Part shown: positions 1-7,355 of the stretch, piece by piece
Numbering within the stretch: the stretch's first letter is position 1
How the letters are laid out: the number at the start of each line of letters is the position of its first letter
From: Bacteroidales bacterium UBA6340
Lineage (GTDB): Bacteria; Bacteroidota; Bacteroidia; Bacteroidales; Paludibacteraceae
Assembly (NCBI GenBank): GCA_002440265.1
Contig: DJSG01000068.1
Coordinates: forward strand, 1-11,216
DNA: 11,216 nucleotides
Direction: 5' to 3'
Position numbers and translations under genes: made by a program
Notes under the pieces: generated by a model
What the model saw: the letters and a program-made list of their open reading frames with translations, nothing else
Database searches by the model: none
Told to the model about the DNA's origin: nothing

Positions 1-258
1 GACAAAGACTCCATTAACAGCCTCGTAAAGAACCACTAAAGACATTGTCGGGTATAAGGCTCCGTTAATGACCGTGTAATAGGCCATTAAAATTTTCTCT
101 CTAAAATGGCATTCTTATTGCCATTAACCCCATTTAGCGCTGACAAACATATAATCATCCGCGAATGAACCACCAATTCATTTACTATTTACAAATTTAC
201 GATGTACGATTTATGTGGATATTTATTGCTATTTGACCAATAAACACATCAAACCAAC
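1..258. other. Gene-free left flank
   Basis: I see no supportable gene here on either strand. It holds a short inverted repeat at 105-125 (arms AATGGCA and TGCCATT, 7-nt loop, no T-run), a 30-nt imperfect direct repeat (11-40 against 62-91, 19 of 30 identical), and a 21-nt motif at 194-214 that recurs exactly at 10465-10485. I found no match to the TAnnTTTG promoter pattern. The sequence is AT-rich and looks like ordinary intergenic DNA, although the far end of a gene outside the window cannot be excluded. Confidence 0.6.
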
Positions 259-291
259 AAAAAAGAGAGACGCGGCAGGAGCCACGTCTCT
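259..291 (-). terminator. Intrinsic terminator of the BspA-like gene
   Basis: Read on the minus strand, AGAGACGTGG, a 6-nt loop CTCCTG and CCGCGTCTCT form a 10-bp stem with one G-U pair. The stem is followed at once by C and six T residues (264-259). It starts about 75 nt past the stop codon of the BspA-like gene, in the right orientation. It is the only hairpin-plus-T-run structure I found in the window. Confidence 0.85.
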
Positions 292-308
292 ACAAAATCA
301 ATATGCAC

Positions 309-355
309 AATATCCAACTTCGTCCCTCGTATCGGGCGGGTCTGTATTGGATATT
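309..355 (-). repeat. Inverted repeat just after the BspA-like stop codon
   Basis: Perfect 9-bp arms AATATCCAA (309-317) and TTGGATATT (347-355) enclose 29 nt that hold a short CCC/GGG pairing. It sits between the stop codon and the terminator, with no T-run of its own. It may stabilise the 3' end of the transcript; that role is an inference. Confidence 0.5.
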
Positions 356-365
356 CCTGATATGA

Positions 366-3300
366 CTATTCTACCTCCTCGCCGGTGAGAGTGTAGGTCT
401 TGCCGCCACGGAGGATATAGACTTGTCCGTCACGGAAGACTTTGCGTGGAGTGTCGTTGCCTGACAGGTTGTCACCATTCAGAGCATCGCCATTCGGGTC
501 TGAGTCTTCAACATTGTCGAGGTCAGTAGTGATGTTATCGCCTTTGGTGGTGAAGGTTCCTGTGTAGGATTGCAAGACAGTGTCGTTGTAGTCCTTAACC
601 GTGAGGCCGTAGGCGTAATGTGTGCCACTACTGAGTCCTGTCACCGTAAAGCGGTAGCCTGCTTGTGTGAGTACGGCACGAGAATTGCTGTGTGCTACGC
701 CATTGCGGGCAGGAGCAAAGGCGATATTGGTCAGTTGTCCGTCCGCATTGAAGACAAGTGTACAGAACGCCACATCATCTTTGGTTATCTGCAGCGTATA
801 TGAAGTTGCAGAGCCATCTGCCGGCCACTCAAAGACAGCCTCGTTGTGTGCCGGCGTGACAGAAACCTGACCATTGGTTGTGGTATTCTCCGCCTCGATA
901 CACTGAATGTATTTGAAAGAGCCGAATACTACGTCCATCTGATAATCGCGCAGATTGTCACATGGCACATAGAGATACACATTGTAGTTGGTGAAGGATG
1001 TGTTGTCTGCCACCGGTGGTTCTGTAGCATACGAATATATGTCGTACAACTTGCGGCAACCTGCAAAGGCATTTGCACCTATTGAAGTCAGCGTGTTGGG
1101 CAGTTCAATCTTGTTCAACTTAGTCAAACCACTAAACGCATTATTTCCGATATGCGTAATACCACGCTCCAAGATGACTGCCGTAGTGGTATCACGAAGC
1201 AACAGCCATGGGAGATTGTCCTCATTGTAATCGTACATACTACCCGTTCCCGATATGGTCAGTGTGTGATTGTTATACTTCCAATAGAGATCGTCGCCGC
1301 ATTGTCCTGCATGGGCGAGTGCAAACTCCGCAGTCAGGGTGGTGTCGCAGGTCAGAATAACGGTGCGCGGGTTGTCGGTATTGCCGTCACTCCATTGCAC
1401 AAATTGGTAACCAACCAATGGAGCAGCGGTCAGAGTTACTATATCTTGGTATGCGGCTTGTGCCGTATCTGAATGGGCAGTACCCTGTAGTTCGTTGGAA
1501 GACAGAACGGTAACGGAGTAGGTGTTCTTGTCAAAGTATGCCGTATAAATGGCGTCACCCATTACTTGTAAGGAGCGCGGGTTATCTGTATTATCATCGT
1601 TCCATCGTGCAAAGTGGTAGCCATAGTTTGCGGTAGCCGATATGGTAACATAGTCCAAATAGTTGGCTGTAACCGCATTGCTGACGCTACCGCGTTCTGC
1701 GTCGCTGACTTCTGTGTAGATGGTGTACTGCTCTGTTGTGTAATATGCCACAAAGGACGTATCACTCGTTACTACGACAGTACGCGGATTGTCGGTATTG
1801 CCATCGTCCCATCGTGCGAATTGGAAGCCCGCATAAGACGAGGCATACATAATAGCCGTATCATTGCTGCATGAATAGGAACGCAAGAAATCGATGTCTC
1901 CCATCTCGTAATTTTGCGGATGTACAGTGAGAGTGTACTGCGGTGCGGGTTCGATAAAATTGTTATAAGAATCCCATGCATCCCTATATGCCTGTGTAGC
2001 ACCACACGGCACAGTGATTGGCATAGAACTATCATAGCCAAATGTCCCATTGCCTATGGCAGGAGGTGTCTCGGACAGTAGTGTACACGATGTAAGGTTG
2101 TTACATATTGCAAATGCTCCATCACCTATGCCCGTTACGCTCTCGGGGATGGTGATGGCGGATAGTTTGCTCATCTCGTAGCATAGATAGGCGGGAATAC
2201 TTTCTACCTTATTGCCGAATGTGAAAGAGGTGATAGTATTGCATGCATCATGGAAAGGAGCATAGTCACGACCTCCCCAATCACCACATTTCTTGGCATT
2301 CCACACCACTGAAGTAATCCCCCGACAATTGTAAAAAGCGTTTCTCCCTATGCTTGTTACATTCTCGGGAATAGTAACACTTGTCAGATTGGTCAGTCCG
2401 CGGCAAAGGTTGGCAGGAATACTCTCCACGCTGTCGCCAAAGGTGAAAGAGGTAATAGAACTATTGTTCCCTGCATAGTAGTAATAGAACGGAGTAAAAG
2501 TACCATCATATTCATCATTGCACCTCTTAACATTCCATACAACAGAGGTCAGACTTGTGCAACCCACAAAGGCAGAGTTTCCTACATTGGTTACGCTCTC
2601 GGGTATGGTGATAGAGGTAATACCGTTACACCCAGAGAATGCACCACTGCCAATGCTCGTTACGCCGTTAGGAATAAAGATTGATGTCAGACTATAGCAG
2701 TTATAGAAAGCATTGTCACCAATCGTCTTTATGCTATTGGGTATATGGAGATAGGAAAGACCCCAGCAATTATAGAAGGCGTTACTGCCGATTTCGGTTA
2801 CGCCACTGCCTATGATGACAGATGTAATATCTGTACACCCCGAGAAAGCAGATGCACCAATACTCTTTACGCTTTCGGGAATAGTAACAGAGGAGAGTTT
2901 GGTCATATTCTCACAAATACCAACGGGAATACTATCTACTTTATCACCAAAAGTAAAGGACGTGATATTACTACCATTTACCGAATAAAATGGAGCATCG
3001 CCAGAACTATAGTTGTTCTTATTTTGGCATGCTTTGGCGTTCCACGTTACAGAAGTTATATTTCCACATTCTTGAAAAGCGGCACTTCCGATATTCTTCA
3101 CATTTTCAGGAATGGTGATGGTGGTTAATTTGTTCATGCCATAACACAGATAGGCAGGAATGCTCTCAACGCTATCACCAAATGTGAAAGAGGTGATACT
3201 ATCCCGCGATTGACTAAATGGATTATTATACCTACTATAGTCTCCTGATTTATCGCCATGCTTAGCGTTCCAAACCACAGAAATTATGTTGGTAGAATGA

Positions 3301-6272
3301 CGGAATATACTGCTTGACACATTCGTTATATTCTCTCCAATTGTGATAGAGGTGATACCTGTACAATTGTCGAAAACCTCATTCCCTATGCTCGTTACAC
3401 TATTAGGAATACTGATGGTCGTTAGTTTGTCCATTCCATTACAGAGATAAGCAGGAATACTATCTACCTCATTGCCAAAGGTGAAAGAGGTGATATTGCT
3501 GCGGAGTGAATAAAATGGTGCATTAAAATATCCAACCCAACCACCGCATTTCCTTGCATTCCAAGTTACAGAGGTAAGTCCGCTGCAATCGTAAAAGGCT
3601 CCCTCTCCGATACCGGTTACCCATTGAGGTATCGTGACTGAAGTAAGACCTGTACAACTCTGAAAAGCACCCGCTCCTATAGCGGTTATGCTCTCTGGAA
3701 TGACGGTTGTATTGCAGCCCTGTATCAGCGTGTTGGTGGCGGTCTCAATAAGGGCGTTACAGTTATCACGGCTATCATACGTTGTGTTACCACCATCAAC
3801 AACGATGGAAGTGAGAGCAGTATCGCCTAAAAAGACATAGTCTCCAATACTCTTTACACCACTGCCGATTGTCAGAGAGGTGATACCTGTACAGTTGTTG
3901 AAAGCATAATCACCAATGGAAGTCACACTATTAGGAATGGTAACAGAGGTCAATTTACCCATATCACAACAAAGGGAGTTGGGAATACTATCTACTTCAT
4001 TGCCAAATATGAAAGATGTGATTGTGCTGTTGTTGTAGCGATAAAAGGGGGCACTATAATAAGAATCTCCCCAACCTCCACACTTCTTGGCATTCCAGAC
4101 AATAGTGGTTAGGCTGTCACAATCCTCAAAAGCAGAGTTGTTTAGGTTTGTTACATTCTTTCCGATGGTGACATGTTTTAGTTTGCTCAGTCCGCTGCAG
4201 ATACCTTGGGGAATAATCTCTACATCATCGCCAAATATAAAAGCGTCTATCTTACCATTGTACAAATAATCACTACCTATTGAATAAAATGGAGAATAAT
4301 TGCTCCAACCATTGCAACGCTTGGCATTCCAAACTACGGTAGTAAGGTTTTCGCAATTATCAAAAGTACTGCTGCTCATATCTTGAACATTCTTGCCAAT
4401 AGTGGCAGTGGTAAGTCCTGTACATCCTGAAAAGGCAGAGCCTTCAATGTTCGTTACATTATCGGGAATTATGATTGTGGTTAGACCCGTGCAACCATAG
4501 AAAGCACTGCGAGCAATGTTTGTTACGTTGTTACCAATAGTGGCTGCAGTAAGTCCTGTACAACAGGAAAAGGCAGAATTGCCGATAGTGGTAACATTGT
4601 CAGGGATAGTGATAGTAGTAAGACCGGCGCAATTTTGGAAAGCATTATTTCCTATGCTTGTTACACTATTAGGGATAGTGATAGACGTAAGTTTTTCCAT
4701 CTTATCACAAAGATTGGCGGGGATAAGTTCTACTTTGCTACCAAGGACAAAAGAGGTGATGTTATTGCGCGATGGATAGAACGGAGATTTATAATCTCCA
4801 CTATTACTCCACCCTGCGCAATTCTTGGCATTCCAAACCACAGAAGTGATATTTGTACATCCCGCAAAAGAAGCCCTATCCATATTTGCGACATTCTCAC
4901 CTATTGTAACGGATGTAAGCCCTGTACAACCATAAAAAGCGGATTTTGCAATACTCGTTACACCATCCGAGATGGAAATAGAGGTAAGCCCTGTGCAACC
5001 ATAAAAAGATTCCTCTCCAATACTCTTTACGTTTTCAGGAATAGTTATAGATGTTAAGCCACTCATTTTATAACAGATTCGGTTAGGGATACTTTCCACC
5101 GCCTCTCCAAAGACAAAAGAAGTGATCGTTTTTGAAGCAGAAAACGGAGATGTAGAATTATGTTGGGCATTCCAAACTACCGAGTTGATACTATTGCAAT
5201 TTGAGAATGCACTGGAACTGATACTTGTTACTCCTTTCCCGATAGTAACATCTGTCATGTTTTCGCACTGAGAGAATGCTTTATCTGCAATACTGATTAC
5301 ACTATTAGGTATAGAAATCGACTTGAGACCTGTGCAATTACAGAAGGCAGCAACACCAATTTTAGTTAAGTTTTCAGGAAGGGTAACCGATGTAAGTTTT
5401 GTACAACCATAGAATGTATTGCTCTCGATATTTGTAATACCCAATGGCAGAGAAACAGATGTAAGACTTGTACATTTACTAAATGCTGAACGTTCTATGT
5501 TTGTTACATTTGCAGGGATAGTAATTGAAATCAGATTTGTGCAAGCAGAGAACGCAGAGTTACCAATACTTGTCATTGTTTCCGGAATAATGATGGAAGT
5601 AAGGCTTGTGCATTGAGAAAATGCGCTACCGGAGATACTTGTTGTACCTTCTCTAATGATGACCGTTGTACCTTGCGGCACGGCACCTTTGTACTTGTAT
5701 AGTACATTGTTGATGTAGATTAGCCCTGAAGGCTGATTTATGTACCACGCAGTATTAGCAAAGGCATCACCTCCGATGCTTGTAACACTTTGGGGAACCG
5801 TGATTTTTGTAAGATTGCTACATTGTCTGAAAGCCTGCTCCCCAATACTTGTGATGTTGCTTGGAATAATGACGGATGTAATACTCCTACAATCATAAAA
5901 AGTATAATCCTCTATACTGGTTATACCTTCCGGAATAGTGATAGAAGTAATTCCCCTACAGCCATAGAATGCCTCCTTTTTGATACTCGTAATACTATTA
6001 GGGATAATAACCGATGTCATAGTCGTGCAATTCTTGAAAGCACTTTCTCCGATGCTTGTTACTTTGTAGGTGATTCCATCGTTGGTAACCATGGATGGAA
6101 TGGTAACAGCCGTAAGACCGGCGTAGTTGTCTGAAGAGTACTGCTTTTGGAATGTAACTTCCGCAGTGCCGTTGCTTAGGATGTTGTAATACAAGTCGCC
6201 CGCCTGAAAATCATAGGCATGGACGATGGTGGCGAGGAAGAGTGCCACCAAGAAAGATGTGAATCTTTTCAT
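366..6272 (-). CDS. Secreted BspA-like LRR_5 repeat protein, 1968 residues
   Basis: A very large exported repeat protein of the BspA adhesin type, probably on the cell surface. Residues 1-19 form a signal peptide (MKR, a hydrophobic run, then VHA before YDF). Residues about 70-1425 carry about 36 LRR_5 units, mostly 23 residues long, of the form SIG..AF..C..LTSVTIP. Nine copies of a second module starting with VVWNAK interrupt them. Three InlB-type B repeats follow (each with a core like GFQFARWDDGNTDNPR at 1482, 1551 and 1621), then a second small LRR block introduced by CGDDLYW (about 1656-1780), a fibronectin-III-like domain (about 1800-1908), an acidic linker, and a C-terminal RDGQVYILRGGKTYTLTG that resembles Bacteroidetes sorting tails. 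The ATG is chosen for the signal peptide; its upstream sequence is A/T-rich with no clear Shine-Dalgarno, as is usual in this phylum. The gene appears monocistronic, with its own distant promoter and a terminator. BspA proteins can bind fibronectin or host cells; binding by this one is inference. Confidence 0.92.
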   Translation of the reverse strand: MKRFTSFLVALFLATIVHAYDFQAGDLYYNILSNGTAEVTFQKQYSSDNYAGLTAVTIPSMVTNDGITYKVTSIGESAFKNCTTMTSVIIPNSITSIKKEAFYGCRGITSITIPEGITSIEDYTFYDCRSITSVIIPSNITSIGEQAFRQCSNLTKITVPQSVTSIGGDAFANTAWYINQPSGLIYINNVLYKYKGAVPQGTTVIIREGTTSISGSAFSQCTSLTSIIIPETMTSIGNSAFSACTNLISITIPANVTNIERSAFSKCTSLTSVSLPLGITNIESNTFYGCTKLTSVTLPENLTKIGVAAFCNCTGLKSISIPNSVISIADKAFSQCENMTDVTIGKGVTSISSSAFSNCNSINSVVWNAQHNSTSPFSASKTITSFVFGEAVESIPNRICYKMSGLTSITIPENVKSIGEESFYGCTGLTSISISDGVTSIAKSAFYGCTGLTSVTIGENVANMDRASFAGCTNITSVVWNAKNCAGWSNSGDYKSPFYPSRNNITSFVLGSKVELIPANLCDKMEKLTSITIPNSVTSIGNNAFQNCAGLTTITIPDNVTTIGNSAFSCCTGLTAATIGNNVTNIARSAFYGCTGLTTIIIPDNVTNIEGSAFSGCTGLTTATIGKNVQDMSSSTFDNCENLTTVVWNAKRCNGWSNYSPFYSIGSDYLYNGKIDAFIFGDDVEIIPQGICSGLSKLKHVTIGKNVTNLNNSAFEDCDSLTTIVWNAKKCGGWGDSYYSAPFYRYNNSTITSFIFGNEVDSIPNSLCCDMGKLTSVTIPNSVTSIGDYAFNNCTGITSLTIGSGVKSIGDYVFLGDTALTSIVVDGGNTTYDSRDNCNALIETATNTLIQGCNTTVIPESITAIGAGAFQSCTGLTSVTIPQWVTGIGEGAFYDCSGLTSVTWNARKCGGWVGYFNAPFYSLRSNITSFTFGNEVDSIPAYLCNGMDKLTTISIPNSVTSIGNEVFDNCTGITSITIGENITNVSSSIFRHSTNIISVVWNAKHGDKSGDYSRYNNPFSQSRDSITSFTFGDSVESIPAYLCYGMNKLTTITIPENVKNIGSAAFQECGNITSVTWNAKACQNKNNYSSGDAPFYSVNGSNITSFTFGDKVDSIPVGICENMTKLSSVTIPESVKSIGASAFSGCTDITSVIIGSGVTEIGSNAFYNCWGLSYLHIPNSIKTIGDNAFYNCYSLTSIFIPNGVTSIGSGAFSGCNGITSITIPESVTNVGNSAFVGCTSLTSVVWNVKRCNDEYDGTFTPFYYYYAGNNSSITSFTFGDSVESIPANLCRGLTNLTSVTIPENVTSIGRNAFYNCRGITSVVWNAKKCGDWGGRDYAPFHDACNTITSFTFGNKVESIPAYLCYEMSKLSAITIPESVTGIGDGAFAICNNLTSCTLLSETPPAIGNGTFGYDSSMPITVPCGATQAYRDAWDSYNNFIEPAPQYTLTVHPQNYEMGDIDFLRSYSCSNDTAIMYASSYAGFQFARWDDGNTDNPRTVVVTSDTSFVAYYTTEQYTIYTEVSDAERGSVSNAVTANYLDYVTISATANYGYHFARWNDDNTDNPRSLQVMGDAIYTAYFDKNTYSVTVLSSNELQGTAHSDTAQAAYQDIVTLTAAPLVGYQFVQWSDGNTDNPRTVILTCDTTLTAEFALAHAGQCGDDLYWKYNNHTLTISGTGSMYDYNEDNLPWLLLRDTTTAVILERGITHIGNNAFSGLTKLNKIELPNTLTSIGANAFAGCRKLYDIYSYATEPPVADNTSFTNYNVYLYVPCDNLRDYQMDVVFGSFKYIQCIEAENTTTNGQVSVTPAHNEAVFEWPADGSATSYTLQITKDDVAFCTLVFNADGQLTNIAFAPARNGVAHSNSRAVLTQAGYRFTVTGLSSGTHYAYGLTVKDYNDTVLQSYTGTFTTKGDNITTDLDNVEDSDPNGDALNGDNLSGNDTPRKVFRDGQVYILRGGKTYTLTGEEVE
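1317..1937 (-). repeat. Three tandem InlB-like B repeats within the BspA-like gene
   Basis: Residues about 1446-1652 hold three units of about 69-70 residues. Each has the pattern G(F/Y)xFxxWxDxNTDNPR followed by a strand ending in an aromatic residue. The similarity is also visible in the DNA around 1363-1413, 1573-1623 and 1789-1839. In other proteins this family (divergent InlB B-repeat) forms small beta-grasp spacers; here it separates the long LRR array from the C-terminal domains. Confidence 0.8.
2163..5180 (-). repeat. Nine copies of a VVWNAK module interleaved with LRR units
   Basis: Tryptophans at residues 367, 480, 648, 726, 904, 1001, 1077, 1246 and 1324 each begin a segment of about 40-55 residues. 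Its shape is VVWNAK.C.GW, a variable aromatic-rich stretch, PFY, ITSF.FG..V.SIP..LC..M.KL, then a return to a normal LRR_5 unit. The variable stretch differs in length and sequence between copies while both ends are conserved. Spacing between copies is irregular (76 to 178 residues), so this is not a simple long tandem period. Confidence 0.8.
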
Positions 6273-6324
6273 AATACATCGTTTTTAATGGTTTGTATTT
6301 TTGTTGTTTTATTTTGCTTACAGA

Positions 6325-6357
6325 CGGGCGATAGTATCGCTCTGCTAAGAAACAATA
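6325..6357. repeat. Palindromic repeat A, copy 1
   Basis: A 33-nt block that recurs at 6978-7010 with one difference (T against C after ATAGTATCGC). Its core is GGGCGATA-G-TATCGC(T/C)C, an 8-bp inverted repeat around one base, with the arm slightly broken in this copy. It is followed by TGCTAAGAAACAATA in both copies. It resembles the short REP-like palindromes scattered between bacterial genes. Confidence 0.8.
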
Positions 6358-6476
6358 CTTCATTCTGCTCCTCATTGATGTACCTTGGGCATAAGTAACC
6401 TCTTTTTATGATGCACCAGATAACTTCGAAGAGGATTGCCATTGATAATGCGTAGGATGTCTATCTCTGCGGGTGC

Positions 6477-6507
6477 ATAACGACGCGGGACGCGTCGTCT
6501 CCCAAGC
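6477..6507. repeat. Palindromic repeat B, copy 1
   Basis: A 31-nt block that recurs at 7581-7611 with 29 of 31 bases identical. The core is ACGACGCG-GGA-CGCGTCGT, a perfect 8-bp inverted repeat with a 3-nt loop, followed by CTCCCAAGC. Confidence 0.8.
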
Positions 6508-6568
6508 GAAGTATCGTCTCCTATTCACAAATAGACATAAATAAAGCGTGAACTTTGGCTTATTTCGT

Positions 6569-6704
6569 TTGATTTTCTGAGGTTCTCGACTACCTTATTA
6601 TATTCAAAAGAATGCACAAAAGCCCACGCCAAAAGCGTGAGCGTCAATCGGCTTGTGCTTGAATATAATAATTTTCCAAAAGTGTCGAGATTTCAGAAAA
6701 TCAA
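6569..6704. ncRNA. 136-nt nested stem structure (candidate RNA element or palindromic insertion)
   Basis: Five helices nest in order. P1: TTGATTTTCTGA 6569-6580 with 6693-6704, 12 bp perfect. P2: TCTCGAC 6584-6590 with 6684-6690, 7 bp. P3: TTATTATATTCAA 6595-6607 with 6659-6671, 13 bp perfect. P4: GCACAA plus GCC 6614-6624 with 6650-6658, AA bulge. P5: CACGC 6625-6629 with GCGTG 6635-6639, 5-nt loop. About 46 base pairs in all, separated by internal loops. Imperfect 17-nt direct repeats flank it (6551-6567 and 6703-6719, 13 of 17 identical). It lies in the presumed leader of the BspA-like mRNA. It does not match 6S, SRP, tmRNA or RNase P in any way I can recognise. The strand of any RNA product is unknown; an insertion of a palindromic mobile element is an equal alternative. 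Confidence 0.5.
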
Positions 6705-6737
6705 GTTCGGCTTATAACGCTATATCAATATGTCATT

Positions 6738-6755
6738 GCATCGCCTTACCGATGC
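6738..6755. repeat. Small hairpin GCATCG-CCTTAC-CGATGC
   Basis: A perfect 6-bp inverted repeat with a 6-nt loop in the leader between promoter and the 136-nt element. There is no T-run, so it is not a terminator by itself. Confidence 0.45.
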
Positions 6756-6833
6756 GCGGTTATGCCATAGGCGGAGAGGGTTTTAGTTGGTTGCTATTTA
6801 TTCATTAGGGAGATGTCCTGTAACATTCCGCTG

Positions 6834-6864
6834 CAAAGGTAATACTTTTTGTAGAATTACGCAA
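6834..6864 (-). promoter_or_regulatory. Promoter for the BspA-like gene
   Basis: On the minus strand TTG (6864-6862), a 20-nt spacer, and TACCTTTG (6841-6834) fit the Bacteroidetes primary sigma pattern TTG-N19-21-TAnnTTTG. Transcription would start near 6827 and run towards the BspA-like gene. It is the best match found between that gene and the next promoter at 7356. Confidence 0.65.
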
Positions 6865-6894
6865 TAATGGTAAAAAGATGTGCGTGCATTTTAT

Positions 6895-6964
6895 GTAGGG
6901 TAATTAGGCTCATAAGGCTAATGGGGCAAATAGGTCCAATAAGGCGGATAGGGCTAATAGGTCT
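6895..6964. repeat. Degenerate short tandem repeat, AATAGG(G/T)C type
   Basis: About seven loose copies of a 9-10 nt unit such as AATAGGTCC, AATAAGGCGG, ATAGGGCT and AATAGGTC follow one another just upstream of the BspA-like promoter. Unit length varies, so it codes for nothing regular. Confidence 0.5.
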
Positions 6965-6977
6965 TGATTCAGCAAGG

Positions 6978-7010
6978 CGGGCGATAGTATCGCCCTGCTA
7001 AGAAACAATA
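6978..7010. repeat. Palindromic repeat A, copy 2
   Basis: Second copy of the block at 6325-6357, in the same orientation and 653 bp away. This copy has the perfect palindrome GGGCGATA-G-TATCGCCC. Confidence 0.8.
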
Positions 7011-7044
7011 TGCTATGGAGTCTCCATAAGCACAGTAAATTCAT

Positions 7045-7132
7045 TCGGTTTGTGCCAAACCGACCGCGGGTTGGGAGAGTACCCCGCTACGTCCACGGAC
7101 TTGCGGGGACCCCGCAGGCGCCCGCGTCCCCG
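7045..7132. repeat. GC-rich palindrome cluster
   Basis: TCGGTTTG-TGC-CAAACCGA (7045-7063) is a perfect 8-bp hairpin with a 3-nt loop. TGCGGGG-A-CCCCGCA (7102-7116) is a perfect 7-bp palindrome around one base. Between and after them are further CCCCGC, GTCC/GGAC and CCCGCGTCCCCG segments that can pair with these. The block is far more GC-rich than the surrounding intergenic DNA. Confidence 0.6.
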
Positions 7133-7177
7133 AGAATGCACAATGCGTGTTGATTGTAGGGGGGAGTGCTTAAGAAA

Positions 7178-7198
7178 TGAACGGACGGCTACGCCGTA
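7178..7198. repeat. Palindromic repeat C, copy 1
   Basis: A 21-nt block, identical at 7486-7506 in the same orientation, containing the hairpin ACGGC-TAC-GCCGT. It lies just past the stop of the 19-codon remnant at 7224-7283. Confidence 0.75.
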
Positions 7199-7223
7199 GA
7201 GTCAGCAATTAGCCACGCCATAG

Positions 7224-7283
7224 TTATGCTGATGTCCGCAGTTTGAGGGCAATCACGTCTTCTACCAGCCGTTTCTTATACAT
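7224..7283 (-). pseudogene. Beheaded 5' fragment, likely of a DUF4143-type ATP-binding gene
   Basis: ATG at 7283 opens a 19-codon frame, MYKKRLVEDVIALKLRTSA, ending in TAA. From memory this resembles the first residues of Bacteroidetes AAA/DUF4143 ATP-binding proteins, which continue with a GAVLIEGPKWCGKT-like Walker A stretch; here the frame stops exactly where that would begin. It has its own promoter (7356-7387) and a leader of about 66 nt, which argues that it is the true start of a former gene rather than a chance frame. I see no trace of the rest of the gene in the window. Repeat C follows 26 nt past the stop. The family assignment rests on 19 residues only; an intact tiny peptide is a less likely alternative. 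Confidence 0.4.
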
Positions 7284-7352
7284 ATTCCTTGGATTTGCAA
7301 CTTTCTATTCCTGTGATTTGCAATCATTCATTCCTGTGATTTGCAATTCTGC
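7284..7352. repeat. Three tandem 23-bp repeats
   Basis: Units at 7284-7306, 7307-7329 and 7330-7352 share ATTCCTGTGATTTGCAA (the first unit reads ATTCCTTGGATTTGCAA) with more variable ends. The period is exactly 23 bp. The array fills the space between the promoter at 7356 and the ATG at 7283. On the minus strand each unit carries an AGGAAT, the last placed directly before the ATG. Confidence 0.8.
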
Positions 7353-7355
7353 GTG

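Larger units (their letters stand above)
6273..6833 (-). promoter_or_regulatory. Long 5' leader of the BspA-like gene
   Basis: Between the best promoter (6834-6864) and the start codon (6272) lie about 560 nt with no convincing gene. Downstream in transcript order it contains a GCATCG/CGATGC hairpin (6738-6755), the 136-nt structured element (6569-6704), the ACGACGCG palindrome (6477-6507) and the GGGCGATA palindrome (6325-6357). I found no second match to the TAnnTTTG promoter closer to the gene. Calling it a leader depends on that promoter being the one used. Confidence 0.5.

Noticed and set aside
2745..3128. Plus-strand open frames opposite the LRR array
   Set aside because: They arise because the 69-bp repeat unit keeps the complementary frames open; the translations are Ile/Thr/Arg-rich repeats of the reverse strand with no independent support.
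6372..6524. 51-codon open frame on the minus strand ending RLLMPKVHQ, with RRYAPAEIDILRIINGNPL inside
   Set aside because: The only ATG is six codons from the stop, and the frame runs through palindromic repeat B. It looks repeat-derived rather than a gene, although the composition is protein-like.
6569..6704. Retron or group II intron RNA
   Set aside because: No reverse transcriptase frame is present nearby and no intron domain V or branching-G arrangement can be recognised.
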